This document shows, in pieces, positions 37,777-50,300 of a stretch of DNA of 64,000 bases (positions are counted from its first letter, which is position 1; each line of letters starts with the position of its first letter). The notes under the pieces were generated by a model that saw only the letters and a list, made by a program, of their open reading frames with translations, made no database searches and had not been told where the DNA came from. Both the position numbers and the translations under genes were made by a program. The stretch covers positions 2,906,716-2,970,715 of the forward strand of contig PTFA01000042.1 of assembly GCA_003342895.1 (NCBI GenBank), given 5' to 3'. Source of the stretch: Casuarius casuarius. Lineage: Eukaryota > Chordata > Aves > Casuariiformes > Casuariidae.

Positions 37777-37809
37777 GCAGCAGTGCAGTGGAAGCACTCG
37801 CGCTGCTGC
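37777..37809. repeat. GC-rich imperfect hairpin
   Basis: Left arm gcagcagtgcagtg (37777-37790), loop gaag, right arm cactcgcgctgctgc (37795-37809). The arms pair over 14 positions with one G-T wobble and one bulged base. The stem is too short for a standard pre-miRNA, but it is the most GC-rich hairpin noticed here. Confidence 0.8.
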
Positions 37810-39339
37810 AAACAGCCAAGAGAGAAAAAAAAAATCCAAAAAAACCAGCAAGAGCAAAACGTAAGCTATATGAAAATGAATCATAACCCTGATTCAGTTA
37901 CAAAGTGTATCCAGCAAAAAGCTTACCTGAGGCACAGTGTATGTTCCCCATACACAATAATAAATCCAAATCACTTCTGTGAGGTGCTTGCTATAAGGCA
38001 GTCCTGTCTTGAATTACTGGTTCTAAAAATCCTGGTGAAGATTAAATAGATGACTTTAATTTCATTAGGGAAAAAAAAGCATCATCTCCCACATATAGTC
38101 TTTCTTCAGGTGTGTACAAAACCCCACTCTGTACTTAGCTTTGGGGTCAAAGGCTGATGAGGCAAAGCTGTTAGATATACTTCTGTATCAGGGAGCACTG
38201 TCACTCCAAGTGTTTAAAAGACTTGGTCTACTACTCTTACCATAGTAACTCCCACTTCAGTACAGAGCCCCCTATGAATCCCAAGAGTTTTGGGGTTCGT
38301 TGGACTAGCTGTGTGGATCAGCATCAATGGTCACAGTCTAAAAGCTAAGTTAATAAGCATTGTTTCCCCTCATCCCGGTCTGTGCATGTCACAAAGACCA
38401 AGAACTCAGGCCTCTGTTGTTTTGGTTCAGGACCCTTATTTGAACCAAGTTTCCTGAGCATCTGCTGTTGTCTGAGCTTCCCTCAAAAAAATGGAAAAAT
38501 AAAAAGCCTCCCAAGAGACACAGCTGTTGCCAGTGTTGCACAGACACCTGAAATACAAACAGCAAGCACATTGGCCAAAGCCTGGCCGTGAGAAGTAGGC
38601 CCTTGCAGAACATCATAAGAGATGAGCGGTTTGCTCTGGAGCCGGCTGTGCTGTGCTACAGCTGCTCTGAGGATGATAACCTCACCCTCAGCGGCTCACA
38701 GAGTTCAGTCATAAAAGACCACATATTCCAAATGTTCACCGCCCACAGCACAGACCCAGAGTTGGCCAAAAAATACGTGTTGACGTTGGTGAAAAGCACA
38801 TCTTAATCATCTGATATGTATTGCTCACACTGTTTCCATTTTGAAAGATTCTGCTACATGAACTTCCTAGTAAGGCAAATATTGAGACTGAGTGCATGTC
38901 TATTCACATCCCTCCAGTGCACAGTAAGAACTAAACAATCTGTTTAAAGGTGGAAACCAGAAAGACCTTGCCATATTTAAATTTGTAATTCATTCACAAA
39001 GCATTCTCTGTTTTCTCAAGGTATAAGAAAAATGATTATGCACTCAGCTATCCTGAAATAATTAAAAGGTCATCAATTTGCTGTCACAGTACTCATACAG
39101 TCTAATTGCATTCTAAAAATATATTGAACGGGCTATCAAAGGAAGATTATATTGCTGAGATGTGTTATTATTTTAACAACAAACTAATGTCTATTGAGTA
39201 GGAGGGTATGAAAATATTATCTGAGCATGGTTTTAAATGAGTAGAGCTGATATGAATCTAAATCTGCTATATGGCAGCATTATCTGAACTTTCCAATCAG
39301 AAAAATGTGCTCAGAAATGAGGAAGAAAAGAAACCATAC
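37810..39339. other. Non-coding DNA, no gene recognised
   Basis: No recognisable gene. A pair of short plus-strand frames at 38382-38806 matches nothing known. From about 38980 the sequence turns AT-rich with homeodomain-type motifs (aataattaaaagg, gtctaattgcattc). Confidence 0.5.
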
Positions 39340-39379
39340 CTGGAATGCCATTATTTCCGTGTAGTCCATCTCTGGAACT
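39340..39379 (-). other. Candidate short exon with Gly-X-Y-like peptide (weak)
   Basis: On the minus strand an acceptor-like acctattctaattttgccag precedes 40 nt ending CCAG/gtatgg. One frame reads SSRDGLHGNNGIPG with the last glycine split across the donor. That gives four glycines at three-residue spacing, RD-GLH-GNN-GIP-G, as in a collagen helix. Collagen exons are normally multiples of nine bases such as 45 or 54; 40 nt does not fit, though a later AG would give a symmetric 30 nt. Four in-register glycine codons are expected about once or twice by chance in a window this size, so the splice context is the only extra support. Confidence 0.15.
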
Positions 39380-42300
39380 CTGGCAAAATTAGAATAGGTG
39401 TAACAATGCTGTCAGTTAATCACTAGGTCTTTCATAATGAATAAACTTTAATTTTTAAAACATCTTTTTAAAGACAGAATAAGGGAGAGGGGAGGAGAAC
39501 CTGACGGCTGTTTAAAATACATGGACTTGGAGCCACGGTGTTATTATCCATGAGCATAACCCCACTGCATTCCATGAAGCTACTTTAATTTATACTAGCA
39601 ATGGATCTTGCATGTCAGGAATCTGCATGAAATACCATGTAGTAAATGATTGCTATGTAAGAACTATCAACCATGTATTTTGAGTTTTTTCCTCCTAATT
39701 TTTAGTAAACCTCTGCAGATTTGGAAATTTAATAACTCCTTCGCTACTGTCAGAAGACACTTGTATGGCTAGCTAATTACTTGTGTTGTGGTCTAGGCAG
39801 TTTTATAGCTTGACAGTTCTCCTGGTGTATATAAGATGCTAGAACTATATAAATAGTAATTTCAGTAGTGTTTATAATACTCAGAATAAAAAGCTCAAAT
39901 ATGCTCTCGCGGATCAGATTGTAAACCCAGTTTTCAGCGGTTCTGATCTACAAGCATGAAAACTTCTGTGGAAAGAAGCAAAGCTGCTTTCTTACCATTC
40001 ATACACATGAATATACACACAAATTCAGAATGGACAGATAATTTAAAAATTCATAAAAATATTTGTTAAAAATATCTTGCAACATTCCCCAGCTAAGTCT
40101 TTTGCTGCTATGTACATTTCTCAGGAGCTATCTTGAAAGCATTTGAATGTCACTGCACATATTTTAGGAGTACACTGATTCCACAATGAAAGACAGGTTT
40201 AACTGCCATCCCCAAATATTAAAGTTACATTCCCATGCCCAAGCCAAATGATATCCAGCTGGTTTACTTTCTAGAGTACTCAGCCAGAGAATCTGCAGTC
40301 AAAATCACAGGACAAAGATAAGTAAGAAATTAATTTTACTTTATGCCATCAAAGGTAAAGATATTCATCCTCCTGTCAAAGCAGAATGTCATGGAAAGGT
40401 TCCCTCAAGTGAGATGAAGAAAGAGAGGAGAGCTGAGTACAGCAAAGAGAAGAACTGAATACAAGAGCTTAGAGAGACCATCTCAAGGATCCATTTATCT
40501 GAGGTTAGTCTGCATGCATGATGAAAGGATGATTTCCCCTCTGCTCCTCATCATGACAAAAGAGGATAGAGAAACAATAGAAAAAGAGAAAATCTGCCAG
40601 GCCTAAAAGTTTGTCATTCAGCTTGGCTGCAGCACTAAGAAAGACTAGAGTCTGACACATGAATTTTGCAGGATTAAGCAGACAGACAATAAAAATGCAG
40701 CTCCAGAGTAAAGGAATTAGTCAAAGATCCATGATGCCCTGGGGAATTTTGCTGCACTTCCCAAGAGGAATGCCGTTCCTCAGAAAATGTCTTATCAAAA
40801 TCATCCACAGTAGGCAGCAGGGAATCTGAAATCTACCAACAGAAGACTGGCATGAGCAACTCATACAAGGATGCTGAAGGCATGAAGGACCTCCTTGTCA
40901 AAGGCTAGAGGCAAGGGGATAGCTTAAGAGAAGAGCTAGTCACCTTGTGGAGAGGGAGATGGAGCCCAAACAGGAGTATTCTCTGTAGCACAGCAAAAGT
41001 CAACTGCAGTAGACAAAGTGACACCAATGGCATTGTGTCCTCCTACCAGTGCTATGGCAATTGGAGCAGAGACTCCAAGACCTGTTTGGGTCCGTGGCTG
41101 TGCCAAGAGCACATATTCTCATTTGTCCCTTGGAACAGGGCAGAAAGCCACAGTGCTATCAGGAGAGAAGCTCTCCTGTGCTACGAATTGTGTTTTCCCT
41201 CCTTACCACAAGGAAAGGGCACACAGCAGCATCCTGCTCCAGATCTCCTGCATCCTGGCCTGAGGATGGAAACTGCAGCCAAGATTTGGACTTCGGAGTT
41301 GGTATATGTCACTTCCACATCATAGCAAAGAGCAGTTATCTGGTCTGGTGCTGTCTCTGCCATACTTTGTGGCAGATGCCATACTCTGTGGCAGATAGAC
41401 GGTATCATCCCAGCAACATCACCCAGCACTTACCAGGACACATACTGATAGCTGAAAATGCTGTGGACAAAGTCTGTGTTTGTTTTTCATCTTGACAGAT
41501 TCCCACTGGTCAACAACAGTAGCAGGGGTATTAGAGCTTACCAGTGCAGAGCAATGCTCAGACAAGTGATTTGCACAGGAGCAGCATAGCCAGTGCACAT
41601 GCACCTCCTAAAACAATCAGCACAAGAAAGGTGACACTTGAGACCTGGAAGACAAGTAGAGGGACTGGCACGTAGACAAGCAACAATTTTCTTCAGAAAT
41701 AAACCCTATCTAGCAGGCTCAGTGAACAGTCCAGAGCAGAAACACCAAGGCTGGCATTTGGAAGACAGCAAAAATCATTCTAAAGCAGAGAAAGTTTAAT
41801 CTCAGTGGAAAAAATGGTTGTACGGGGCACACACTGCCCCATGGAGCACAGGCTGGGCAGAGCTTTGACATACACCCTACAGACATCCATGACACAAAAA
41901 CACCCTCAGTACTGAGCATTTGGGCATAGATGTGCTTACAATATGAGCATACGTAAAGACAGGTACTTGGAGTAGAATCTGCTTCTCACTTTGAACTGCC
42001 ACTGTGAGCAGATTTTGTGAAACAGTCTCCCCTGCCAAGGCTTACGTCTAGTTTCTCCAAAACTGGAGACTTCTGTCCTGCACATCATCACACAGGCAGT
42101 CAAGCAAAGTAGATTTAGGGCTAGGTTAGCAGCTAATGAAAAATGTTGTCACACACAATATACAATAGTGTTTCACTTTTTGATCATTTATCATGCTCCA
42201 TTCTGGCCTGTGAGCTGCAGCCAGAAGATTGAGGGGTCTCCTGAGGCAAGCAGAGGGATGAAAGAAAGTGTTTGAAAAGTGCCTAGAAAATTGTGAACAT

Positions 42301-43323
42301 TTTTGTCCCAGATGTTTGCCTAAATATTTTTTTCTTCTATCTGGGATGCATTTATTTGGACATCCTTTTTTTTTCCTCTGTGTAAGCCAAGAAGTAGTTT
42401 TTAAATTGCTGTTCCTTCTTGTTGCTATACTATCACTCTGCATTACCTGACTAAAACAAAAGGAGTATCCCTGTTGTACTTCACCTTCCTCCTCTTTAAA
42501 AATAAAGTATATGAATACTGAGAATTAGAAGTTCTCCTTCTCCCTCCTAGTCACAATGTGTGTAAAGCTCAGTGTGGCATAGTGAGTTTTTCCTACTGTG
42601 ATATTCCTAACTATCACCACAGACTTTTCCCACTAGCAGGGCTGGATTCACAGTAGAATTTGATTGGAAAAACAACACAGTGAAACCTTGAGCATTGCCT
42701 TTAACTGCAGGAAATGCTTTGGCATGAGAATGAACATAGACAGTCACATAAGGAATTAGAGTGCTGCACAGATTTGTTGCACAAGTGTCAGCCTTGAACA
42801 TCTGAAACCTTGGTCCCTACCACCTCTTCTCTGCTGGAACTGTTGTGGTTGGGAGCCGTTTACATATATTAAGTTTGCAATCAGCCCTATGTAAAATACC
42901 ACCAGATTGTGGTCAGCAGTTGTATGCAGACTTTGTCATTTTGCTTACTGACCACACATTCCCATTGATCAATTCTAAATTGGATTATTGTTAGGTTTAA
43001 AAGCGCCTCAACAGCAGAAAGTGGCGGTGGTGGCTGGCAAAGCAGAGATGGATAGCAGAATAAACAGGGAAAGTGACAAGATTTGAGACTGAATTGATCA
43101 CTGTCAGCGAGTTAGTGGTCAGCTGTCTGACCTTTGGTGCCCAAACCAAACATCAGAATAATGTTTAGACAAACACATTTGATTTTTGAGGTAATGGGTA
43201 TGTCAACTAAATGACAAACCTTAGAAAGGTCAAAGGGATATCCATTTTTCAGACTTTTTTCAAGCATTAATTGTTCATTTGGGGAGCACTGTCTTTCTAA
43301 ACTGGACAGAGAGAGTACTTCAC

Positions 43324-43325
<2 letters not shown>
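39380..43325. other. Non-coding DNA, no gene recognised
   Basis: No gene or transposon family recognised. Around 40945-41495 three plus-strand frames overlap (up to 148 codons) in GC-richer sequence. The translations do not resemble a retrogene. A 19-bp tandem duplication at 41358-41395 is listed separately. Confidence 0.55.
41358..41395 (+). repeat. 19-bp tandem duplication
   Basis: The unit tgccatactttgtggcaga (41358-41376) is followed directly by tgccatactctgtggcaga (41377-41395), differing at one base. Each copy contains a small inverted repeat, tgcca and tggca. The near-identity suggests a recent local duplication. Confidence 0.92.
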
Positions 43326-43365
<40 letters not shown>

Positions 43366-43384
43366 TGTATGGGGTGCGTGTGTG

Positions 43385-43421
<37 letters not shown>
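43326..43421 (+). repeat. Compound TG/CA microsatellite in two runs
   Basis: A pure TG run of 39 nt (43326-43364) and a second of 35 nt (43387-43421) are separated by ctgtatggggtgcgtgtgtgca. Alternating purine-pyrimidine runs this long can adopt Z-DNA and are usually length-polymorphic. They create spurious Cys-Val and His-Thr open frames here, which are not genes. Confidence 0.98.
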
Positions 43422-43423
<2 letters not shown>

Positions 43424-46400
43424 CTATATGCACTGCAAATTCTTTGGTCACAACCACCAGCACAGTGAAAAACAGCCTGCCACTAACACCTACCATTCAG
43501 ACACACATTTCATTGCAAGCAGAGCTTCATTAAGTGCAGCAGAGTCTGGATTTCAGGTTTTGAAGGAGGCCCAGCAAATCACACCCCTATCCTCCCCTGT
43601 TGCAAGTAGAGGAAACACAACTGCACTGATGGGCCAAGTGAGACCTGCGCTTTCCCTGCCAGCGCTGGGAGGTACCTATGGGGCAGCACAGCATCCCCAC
43701 CCCAGCAGGGCTCCCTGACTGCTCAGCTCCATCAGCCCTTCAGCTCGTGCACTCTTATAGCACGTTTCTCATGTAGAATGAGATGTATTAATGAATAATA
43801 CTTTGAGATGTTTGAAGGAGATTGATAAATAAAAAGCCTAAAGGGACTGGAATGTCGTGGTTTCAGAATCCAGGATCTGGTCTCTACTGTTACAGTAGGA
43901 ACAGTGCAGAAAAAGACACAGGAATGTTGATGAAATGTTGATGAAAATCTAGGAAATATGAAAAAAATGCTAATTCAGACCAAAAAAAAAAAAAAAACCT
44001 TGGGGATTTATTGCTACTGACTGTGGCTCTCAGACACAGATGAACCGCTGTTTATACATCCTTTACTTACTTTTGTCTTCTTTTTTTCTTGATGCTTTAT
44101 TTGACAAGGTGTGAAAGTAATGCAACATGTTCTTACAGAAAACACCAGTAGGTGGTTTTTTATGATAAGTATATCAAAATTACATGGAGAACAAATAGTT
44201 TTTTCTTCTTCGTACCTCATTTCATTGTCCCTCACCCCTCCCTCCCAAAATGTGTGCAATACCAATGCCACACTAAGAAAGGAGGAAAAGCACAGGGCAT
44301 GAGAAAAAGAAAAGGGAAAGGGGAAGCAACTATGAACCGAGGTCAGGAAAAAGTTTCCTAACTGCGCCCTGAATTCCCTTTGTTTTCTCTTTGCCCTTCT
44401 CTTTTGCATCAGAGTAACCTTAGCTGTGATGCACCACAGAAGGATAAGCAGCAGTAACTACTCACATACCTACGTTCAGCTCCATGTCTGGTTCTGCTGT
44501 TTAATTCCCAGTTCTAAAGATTGACACAGAAGTACAGTAAAATGTGAGAAGGTTTCCAAAACCACAAATTGATCATTTTGAAGTTAAACTCCACTTAGTT
44601 AGATGAGAGTTCACAGAGATGCAGGCAACGGTCTTCACAAGAGAGTTATTCTGATATGCACTGAAATTCACGATATAATGAGTCTAATACCATTCTCCAA
44701 CAGATAGGATAACTAAACACAGAATTTTATGAAGAAAGTGAGGGAATATTTGTCATTACCCAAAGTAACTGTTTCACTTAAGGCATATCATTTATCCCTG
44801 AAAATGAAAAGGAATATTTTTCATTTCATATTCTCTATGCCTTGGCATTTGCTTCTCTGTCATAGCTGTTATAGCTAGCAAAGTTTGATAGTAGAATTGC
44901 TCAAAAGTCAGAACTTTCATTTCTCAAGAAGACTTTGTCCAAAACAGAAGTATTCCAAAATAGATTTTTTTTTTTCCTCAGAAAACTGATATTTTATAAT
45001 GGAGTAGTTTAAAAATGTCTACAAGATCATGTCTCACAATCTTGACACAATCATTTTTATAATCATGAAAAACTCACTATCTTTAAAATATCATTTTCTG
45101 AAGAAGATCTGTTCTGGGAAAAACATTCTGAACAATTTTTTACACCCATTAAAAAAGTGGAAAGGAGACTATGTGGAGAATAAGAAGGACTTTTTCATTA
45201 TTACTTCTATAGCCAATTCCCACTGCATTCCTGGGGCTTCTCTAACTTTCAGCATAGAGATATTTTACCATGGACAATTATTAGCTGAATTTAGCTCAGA
45301 CACAAAGGGAAAGGGGGACAAAACACTTGATATGAGCTTCAGTGACATGCTACAACTTTTATTTATTCCATGTATACCGATATTTACAATCAGGTGTAGG
45401 CAGTGCCCTGGGTATACAGAGTCCCCATTGTAACCCACAATGGGGCATTACAAAGTCCTTTGGTCCATTAAGGCACCATGCTGGCAGAAGGGGTAGGAGA
45501 CATCATTTCTCAAAATGTAGACAGGCAGATAACCCAAATCTTCTTGTCTTATCACTAGATGTGATCAGTGGATGACTTTAATAAAGCATCACAGTGAATA
45601 CCTACCTTCCCTACTCCTCTTGAAACCTGAAAGCTATAGATAGAAAAGAAACATTTAAAGCCCTTTTATGATGACACAAATTTTAAAGCACTGAAGACTT
45701 GCTAAAGGATGAAACCTGAGCTGGGGACTCCCCTTAATCTGTCCAGTGTGCACACAAACCCTTGAGTTTCACCTTTGCTGACTGGGAAGCAGCGGCTGTG
45801 GAAAGTCCTGATTCACTGGCTGCCCTGCAGAGTGACGATATATTGCAGTTAACAAAGGGATCTCTATCTGAAGTTTCCCATCAGCCTACAATGGCATCTA
45901 ATGTGCTTGGGCTGCACACACTTGCTGGAAGGTTAAATAATGAGGGCTTTCGACAAGCATAGCCAAGCAGTGTATAAACCTGTCCTTGCTACTTTCTGAA
46001 AAAGTATGCGGTTCTCTTCACATAGAGTGAAGTGAGTCAACTGTCATCCTATCAGTTAAACTAGGTGGGTATTGTATGCAGTTTGCAGGATGAAAGCAGA
46101 GGAAAGGCTTGTAGAGCTGCTGCCAGGATGCAACGCTTTCCCACTACAGGAACCTCCTGAAGAGGTCTGAATTTAATTTCTATCAAGTGCACTTGAAAAG
46201 TATAAAATTAACTTTTTGTAAGTGATTCTGTGACCTCCAGGGGAGACACATTCCTCCTTTAGGAATGGATATAGAAATAAATGCTGGAGCAGTAGTCCAA
46301 ATATCAGCAAACTCTATTCAAGAAAGGGAATCGCCCTAGACTTTCTACAGATGCAATTGCAGAATTTTAGCAAGGGTCTACAACCTGTCCTCCACAGCAC

Positions 46401-48950
46401 AGCACTGCTATGGAAACCATTAACTCCACCATGGCCCAGAGCATCACTTCCATCATCACACATTAGCCATCATTGGTATCACAAAAGGCCTAGGCTGTGG
46501 CATCCCAAGAGCCCTTAGGGATGTGGATTTCCCCAGCAGCAGTATGCAGTTGTTCGAGGTCAGACTGGCACTCTGACTTTTCAGGCCAGCTTTGGCTAAT
46601 CTTTTTCTGTTATGCCAGCCTTTGAAAAGGTCTTTGCAAATACACAGACTCTGTATCAATTATCATTACTTGCACAGTGGCTTGTATCTAGCGAAGTATA
46701 GTGTACTATGAGAAAAAATATAGATTTCAAGAAAGTTAATATTATTAAAAGGTAGTTGAATTAATCTCTTTCCTGAATTTTAGCTGGGGGTTTTCATCTT
46801 ATGAAATCAATGAAACTAATAGTCTTGTTATAGCAGGAGCACTGGTTAGACTATTTTTTCACTCCAATGTATGTTTACTTTTGTTGGCTTTTAATGTATG
46901 TTAAGAGCAGAAGAGCTGAAGGGCTATAGGCTTACTGATGGGGATGTAGAGAACTCGAATGACTGCAGGCATTATGTTCATAGTCTTTTTGCATCCTTAT
47001 GTAGGAGAGGAGAATTTTACTTAAACTGAATGTAAAATGTATGGGTTTTCTGTTTTGCTCCAACAAAATCTATAGTATTTCAGGCAAATTCTCATCATCC
47101 TAATTTACTTCAGTGATAGATCGGATTTGTATAAGAAGTCAAGCTTCCCTCAAAGAGAGAGTCAGCCTTACACAAATGTATATCTGCATACACCTGGCAG
47201 ATAGAAATAACTGGTAATTGTTGATGTCCAATACCTCACTTCATAAATCAGGCTTCCTATCTTGATGATCACTCACATTTTTCCACAGTTCTTATTGTGA
47301 ATATAGGACCAGCACATTTCACNTTCTTATTAACATATCACTGCACAACTCACAAGACCAAAGCCAGCTACAGCTTCAGCTGAAAAAACAAAATCTCCAA
47401 GTTTAGCAATAAGTCAAGTATCCCTATGGTATTTTCAGGAGAAGCCCATAATGACCAATTCCTTCCTAAACTCAAACACTGAACCTGCTTCCATAGCTCA
47501 AAACTTTCTTTCATCATCTTTTCATTTAGGCTTTCCTGTACCCATTTTTAGCCAAAACATATATCTACCACACATAACATGTGCTAAAAATCATTTTCAC
47601 CTCAATTATCATTCAAATAGAGGCAACTGTGGGTGCTGCCAATCTGTTCCCATCATTGTAACAAGTGCCGTAGATGCAATCATTTTGTGTCATTCTTTCC
47701 CCCAGTTCTCCTGCATACTCAAGTATAGAAATCAACAGCAATGAGGGCTAGTCCATCTACGATTTTTCTGGTGGTCCATCTTTTGTCATGGGAAGGTCAT
47801 ATGGTCTGTAGGCACAATGACATTATAAGCTGATTTCCAAAATAACTTGGCCCTGGAAACTGCATATTGTGATCTTCACTGAACACTCCAGCTGAAATAT
47901 GAACTAACACAAATCATGAAGGAGCTTTCCAAAGCATAAATGGATATTAGCTCCCCAGGCCCGATGAAAGTCTATCTCCCTGTGGCATTGGCTTGACAGC
48001 GAAACCACAGTCTCCTCCTCCTTTTTCCTTTATAACACTCTGGCTCTTAACGCTGCCTAATCTCTCTAAATCTGTCAGTGCAATTATCAGCCATCAGCTA
48101 TATACTATCAACAGGAAATAAATGTGTTCCATCTGACAAGAAGAGCACTACAATAATATAATTTGGAGCCAGATGAGACCTGACAATAGCGAATCTCCTA
48201 AACTCTTGATAATCAAAGGTGTAATTGGCATGGCTGTTTCCCTTGGACCAATCTCTTAGCCAAGTAAATGGTTTACCTGTGTGTATGTACACTCATAAGC
48301 ACCATACATACCCTTACCTTGAAATCTGGTCAATTATTTTTGCAAAATAAGCAGACAATAAATGGCTCCTGATCTGAATCATCAATAATTAACAAAAAAA
48401 ATTAAAAAAAAAAACCTCCTGCTTCCCGCAGTGCAAATGAATGTGTTTCTAAGTGTCAGCTAGATATGCAGCAATTGCCTCCAAATTAACTTCTAGTGAA
48501 GGTGAAGAGGGAAATATCTTACTGTTGCTGTAGTGCACTAGCTTTTTGCTGCCACCTAATAAGGATGTTTTGTGGTAAACTCAGTATGTAAACTGATGGC
48601 AATCAAAGCTGTGCACACCAGTTATATTCTAAATCCAAAATGCTTTCCACGAGATTTGTTGGTACAGTAGATGTTAGAATCAGGCCAGTATGTGAAAACT
48701 GGAGAAAGGTGCTAGGTGTGCAGCCTTTTCATTACCAATTGTAGAGCAAGTAAATCTGACACTGTTATCCCAGAAAGGAAAGGGAGGTCATTCCTCCCTC
48801 CAAAACTCTCCTCGGTTTTTCTCTCATTTTCCCCTATAAGGTGGGTCAAAAATTTAAATTGGAGGAATAATATCCCCAATGTAACTTGCATGCCCAACAA
48901 TAGCTTGGAGAGAGCCTAATCCATGGCACAGTGTTGCAGAGACTCCCCTG
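43422..48950. other. Non-coding DNA, no gene recognised
   Basis: Unique sequence with small repeats: an 11-bp tandem duplication aatgttgatga at 43923-43944, an A16 run at 43982-43997, and A-rich tracts near 48390-48415. A 134-codon plus frame at 45029-45433 has no recognisable domain. The assembly carries a single ambiguous base (N) at 47323. Confidence 0.55.
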
Positions 48951-48995
48951 TTTCTAAGAGGGTGTCCCTCTCCGGGAGCGTGCACTCCAAGGACT

Positions 48996-49050
48996 GCATA
49001 TTCATTCCCTTTGCAGGGCCTGGGCTTTGCATAGTCATTCCCTTTGCAGG
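48996..49050 (+). repeat. 22-bp direct repeat, period 33
   Basis: The segment 48996-49017 recurs at 49029-49050 with one mismatch; the shared core is tcattccctttgcagg. An 11-nt spacer lies between the copies. Both copies end in ctttgcagg, which resembles a splice acceptor, so the duplication also doubles an acceptor-like motif. Confidence 0.92.
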
Positions 49051-49201
49051 ATGTCAGAAGTATCCTCTCCGTTTCCCCTCCTCCTCCTGCAGTACCGTGC
49101 TCGCTCGTCAGCCGCAGCTTTCTCATCAGGCTATTGATCAGGGTCTCCGGAGCGCTCCCTGGGGCTGCAAGCCAAGTATAACATGGCACATTTCTTATCT
49201 C

Positions 49202-49231
49202 TCCCTCACTTCATGCTCAGGAAGTGAGGGA
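49202..49231. repeat. Perfect 11-bp inverted repeat, 8-nt loop
   Basis: Arms tccctcacttc (49202-49212) and gaagtgaggga (49221-49231) are exact reverse complements around the loop atgctcag. It lies in the GC-richer patch. No terminator role is implied in a vertebrate nuclear setting. Confidence 0.9.
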
Positions 49232-50300
49232 TTAAGTACAGCATCCCGAACCAGCTACTTTTGGCAGCACACTGGGCGCCTGAGCCAAGATCATTGATAA
49301 AAATCAGGTTTTGCACACACATTCAGGCCACGACCTCACATCCACCTGCAGGGCTGCAGGGAGCCGGGGCCCAACAGCCCTGGGCATGATGCATTTCCCA
49401 GCGAACATCCTCCTCTGGCCAGCAAGGCAGCTCTTTTCTGGCAAACAGTCGGTGCTGCAGGACAGCAAGGACAGGAGGATTAGCGACTCGTCGTCTGTTT
49501 TCTCAGAGATGAGAGCCCACATCTCCCCTGGCCTGAGGAGGCTCCGCAATGCACTGACGCAAAAGCCAGAGGGTTTGTCTCAGCCTTGGCTCTCAGCATG
49601 CAGGGATTTCACAGCTGTGCAATGTTGTTGCCTTGCACATGGTTAACCACGGTGCGAATGGTGGCAGGATCAGACCCGCTGTCAGCAAATACGCTGCCGT
49701 GATGCTGCTGCCCATGGCTGACACAAGCTGCCCTGGCCCTGCCACGCTGGTGCCCAGCTATGACCAAATTCCTGTGTGAGATGGGGAGGTGCAGCAAGAC
49801 AGGGTGTAGGTTTTGTTTTTAAAGGAAATATATTGAACACAAAAGATACTATTTTCGACCTGACTGCGGGCAGCTTTATTACTATCCTATGCCTGAGTCC
49901 AATAAACCACACTACTAAGCCCTTCACCTTCTCCCCATCTTTCCTCCACCAGGTAATTAATTCCTTATGTCCAGTGATTATCAAAAGCCACAGTGCCCTT
50001 TGAAAAGAAAACTTTAGCAATATTAATAATGCCCAGTTGCCCAATCTCACAAAGGCTGCAGTTAGAGTTGCCTGGAATATTTTCAACAAAATTTCATTTC
50101 ATTAAAATATGTTGTTTATCAAAGCTGAAATATTCTATGGAGACATATCAATTTTGACAAAGATTCCTGAAGCTGAGGATTTCTGACTGGAAGCAGAGAG
50201 AGGGTTGAACCAAAACCTGGAGCTTTTCAGTCTGAAAATAGTCATTTTTGACACAATTCCAAGTCACAAAAATGTTCTAACAGTTTTGTTTTCATTCCAG

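Larger units (their letters stand above)
48951..49900. other. GC-richer patch, open on both strands, unassigned
   Basis: Visibly richer in G+C than its flanks, with more CpG than the rest of the window (for example ctccgggagcg, gctcgctcgtcagccgcag, gcgactcgtcgtc). Frames of 111-135 codons occur on both strands, which suggests composition rather than coding. It contains a 33-bp-period duplication (48996-49050) and an 11-bp hairpin (49202-49231). It could be an unrecognised old element, a weak CpG-rich regulatory region or a non-coding exon. No TATA box, initiator or splice pattern settles this. Confidence 0.35.

Noticed and set aside
40945..41495. Three overlapping plus-strand frames that might be a retrogene
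   Set aside because: No translation resembles a known protein, there is no poly(A) tail or flanking duplication, and an antisense frame overlaps.
43279..43718. Frames rich in Cys-Val or His-Thr repeats
   Set aside because: They are translations of the TG/CA microsatellite.
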